DNA of 33,691 nucleotides from contig CAMDKL010000059.1 in the NCBI GenBank assembly GCA_945900945.1, forward strand, positions 1 through 33,691. The letters are read 5' to 3'. This DNA is from Pirellula staleyi DSM 6068 (lineage in GTDB: Bacteria > Planctomycetota > Planctomycetia > Pirellulales > Pirellulaceae). The notes beneath the pieces were generated by a model, which had not been told where the DNA came from, ran no database searches, and worked only from the letters and a program-made list of their open reading frames with translations. The translations under genes and the position numbers were made by a program. Numbering within the stretch: position 1 is the first letter of the stretch; each line of letters opens with the position of its first letter. This document shows, piece after piece, positions 33,198 through 33,691 of the stretch.

Positions 33198-33549
33198 AAT
33201 AGCACCCCCTCGGATTCGTCGCAGGGTTGGCAGGTTTGTTGCGACAGACGCGATTCCAAGTCCAACTGAGCCGAATTTGACCCTCCTAACCCACCATACC
33301 CACCATCTGCAAATCCACCAGCAACAGACCTGACACGCCAGCGGCAAACGCCACCACGGGCTGAATCTACATCCAGAAACTTGCCGCCTTGAACGCGGCC
33401 AACGAATCCCCGCACTCGCCGACCGAATTGCCGACCATTGAAATGCTCTCCGCATATCTCGAATACCGCTTCTGCCAAAGCTGCGTTCTCTTCAAAGTCT
33501 CCTTGGCTTCCGAACGTCTTGCGTTGAATCTCTTTCGTGGTTATCCTTC
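33194..33549 (-). CDS. C-terminal part of an element primase-like protein, possible frameshifted piece
   Basis: Minus-strand frame from just after a TGA at 33550 to the stop at 33194. It reads ...GSQGDFEENAALAEAVFEIC, then GEHFNGRQFGRRVRGFVGRVQGGKFLDVDS and a Gly-rich region (GGFADGGYGGLGGSNS). I do not recognise a named domain. The helical, Arg-rich NGRQFGRRVRGFVGRV part resembles a small winged or primase-tail module. It has no good start: a TTG at 33478 is the first plausible one, but the conserved-looking coding extends upstream of it. The adjacent TOPRIM frame overlaps it in a different phase, so the two may be one gene with a frameshift. Confidence 0.5.
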
Positions 33550-33691
33550 ACCATGCCCGGCAATCGAGCTACTTTCACTGACGAAGCAATACCGGATAGA
33601 TTCCCGGCAGTGTGATCGGCACCGATGGTTCCAGCCGTATCCAAATCAGGAACGACAATCACGTCCACGCCTTCAAACAATCGAGCGTACT
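33492..33691 (-). CDS. TOPRIM-domain protein, partial (N-terminus beyond right edge)
   Basis: The minus-strand frame enters from the right edge, reading YARLFEGVDVIVVPDLDTAG, then TIGADHTAGNLSGIASSVKV and ARLPGMVKDNHERDSTQDVR before stopping at 33492. PDLDTAG with the following GxxHTAG helix is the DxDxxG part of a TOPRIM domain, as in primase-like replication proteins of mobile elements. In related proteins 'KDNHGKDxRDVL' would follow; here the frame ends soon after. The coding signal seems to continue in the +1 neighbouring phase (33549-33194), which suggests a frameshift or programmed shift near 33500-33540. Confidence 0.6.
   Translation of the reverse strand, partial: YARLFEGVDVIVVPDLDTAGTIGADHTAGNLSGIASSVKVARLPGMVKDNHERDSTQDVRKPRRL

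Noticed and set aside
32844-33455. Longer 203-residue version of the TubC_N-like/zinc-ribbon gene
   Set aside because: The N-terminal Trp/Arg/Cys-rich part overlaps the other frame and looks non-coding. A TTG with AGGGGG at 33197 gives a compact two-domain protein.

Overview
The window looks like a planctomycete chromosome, probably of the Pirellula/Rhodopirellula kind. The grounds are weak Shine-Dalgarno signals at many starts, glycine-rich secretion proteins, an HTTM-domain membrane protein, a PqaA-like hydrolase, a PAPS-type sulfotransferase, flagellar genes in a non-proteobacterial setting, and many intergenic palindromes. This placement is inference from gene content. No rRNA or marker phylogeny is available.

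Left part (1-10860, all minus strand): a type II secretion operon read from right to left in the canonical order gspD-E-F-G-H-I-J-K, with gspK cut by the window edge. E, F, G, H, I, J and K are recognisable. The gspD-position gene encodes a long chain of secretin-N-like modules with no visible secretin beta-barrel. D, J and K each carry glycine-rich low-complexity sequence (a 13-copy 15-bp minisatellite in J, long tails in D and K). One palindromic repeat sits inside the gspI coding sequence and another between gspE and gspF. gspC, gspL and gspM are not seen.

Middle (10861-30643): a divergent control region, then a tightly overlapping three-gene plus-strand operon (membrane protein, HTTM protein, DUF2459 protein). 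Next comes a minus-strand group of flhA, flhF and a secreted PqaA-like alpha/beta hydrolase. A plus-strand sulfotransferase-hrpB pair overlaps end to start and converges on threonine synthase. Then come lspA (signal peptidase II), a DUF2752 membrane protein, a lipoprotein, a secreted protein and a secreted HExxH protease, all plus strand. These converge on tex (minus).

Right part (30644-33691): tRNA-Pro(GGG) is the apparent insertion site of an integrated element that continues past the right edge. A tyrosine integrase points at the tRNA and its reading frame ends inside it. Behind it are an ERCC4-type nuclease, a small protein with a TubC_N-like domain plus zinc-ribbon cysteines, and a disrupted or two-part TOPRIM/primase-like gene. 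No CRISPR array, rRNA or insertion sequence is visible.
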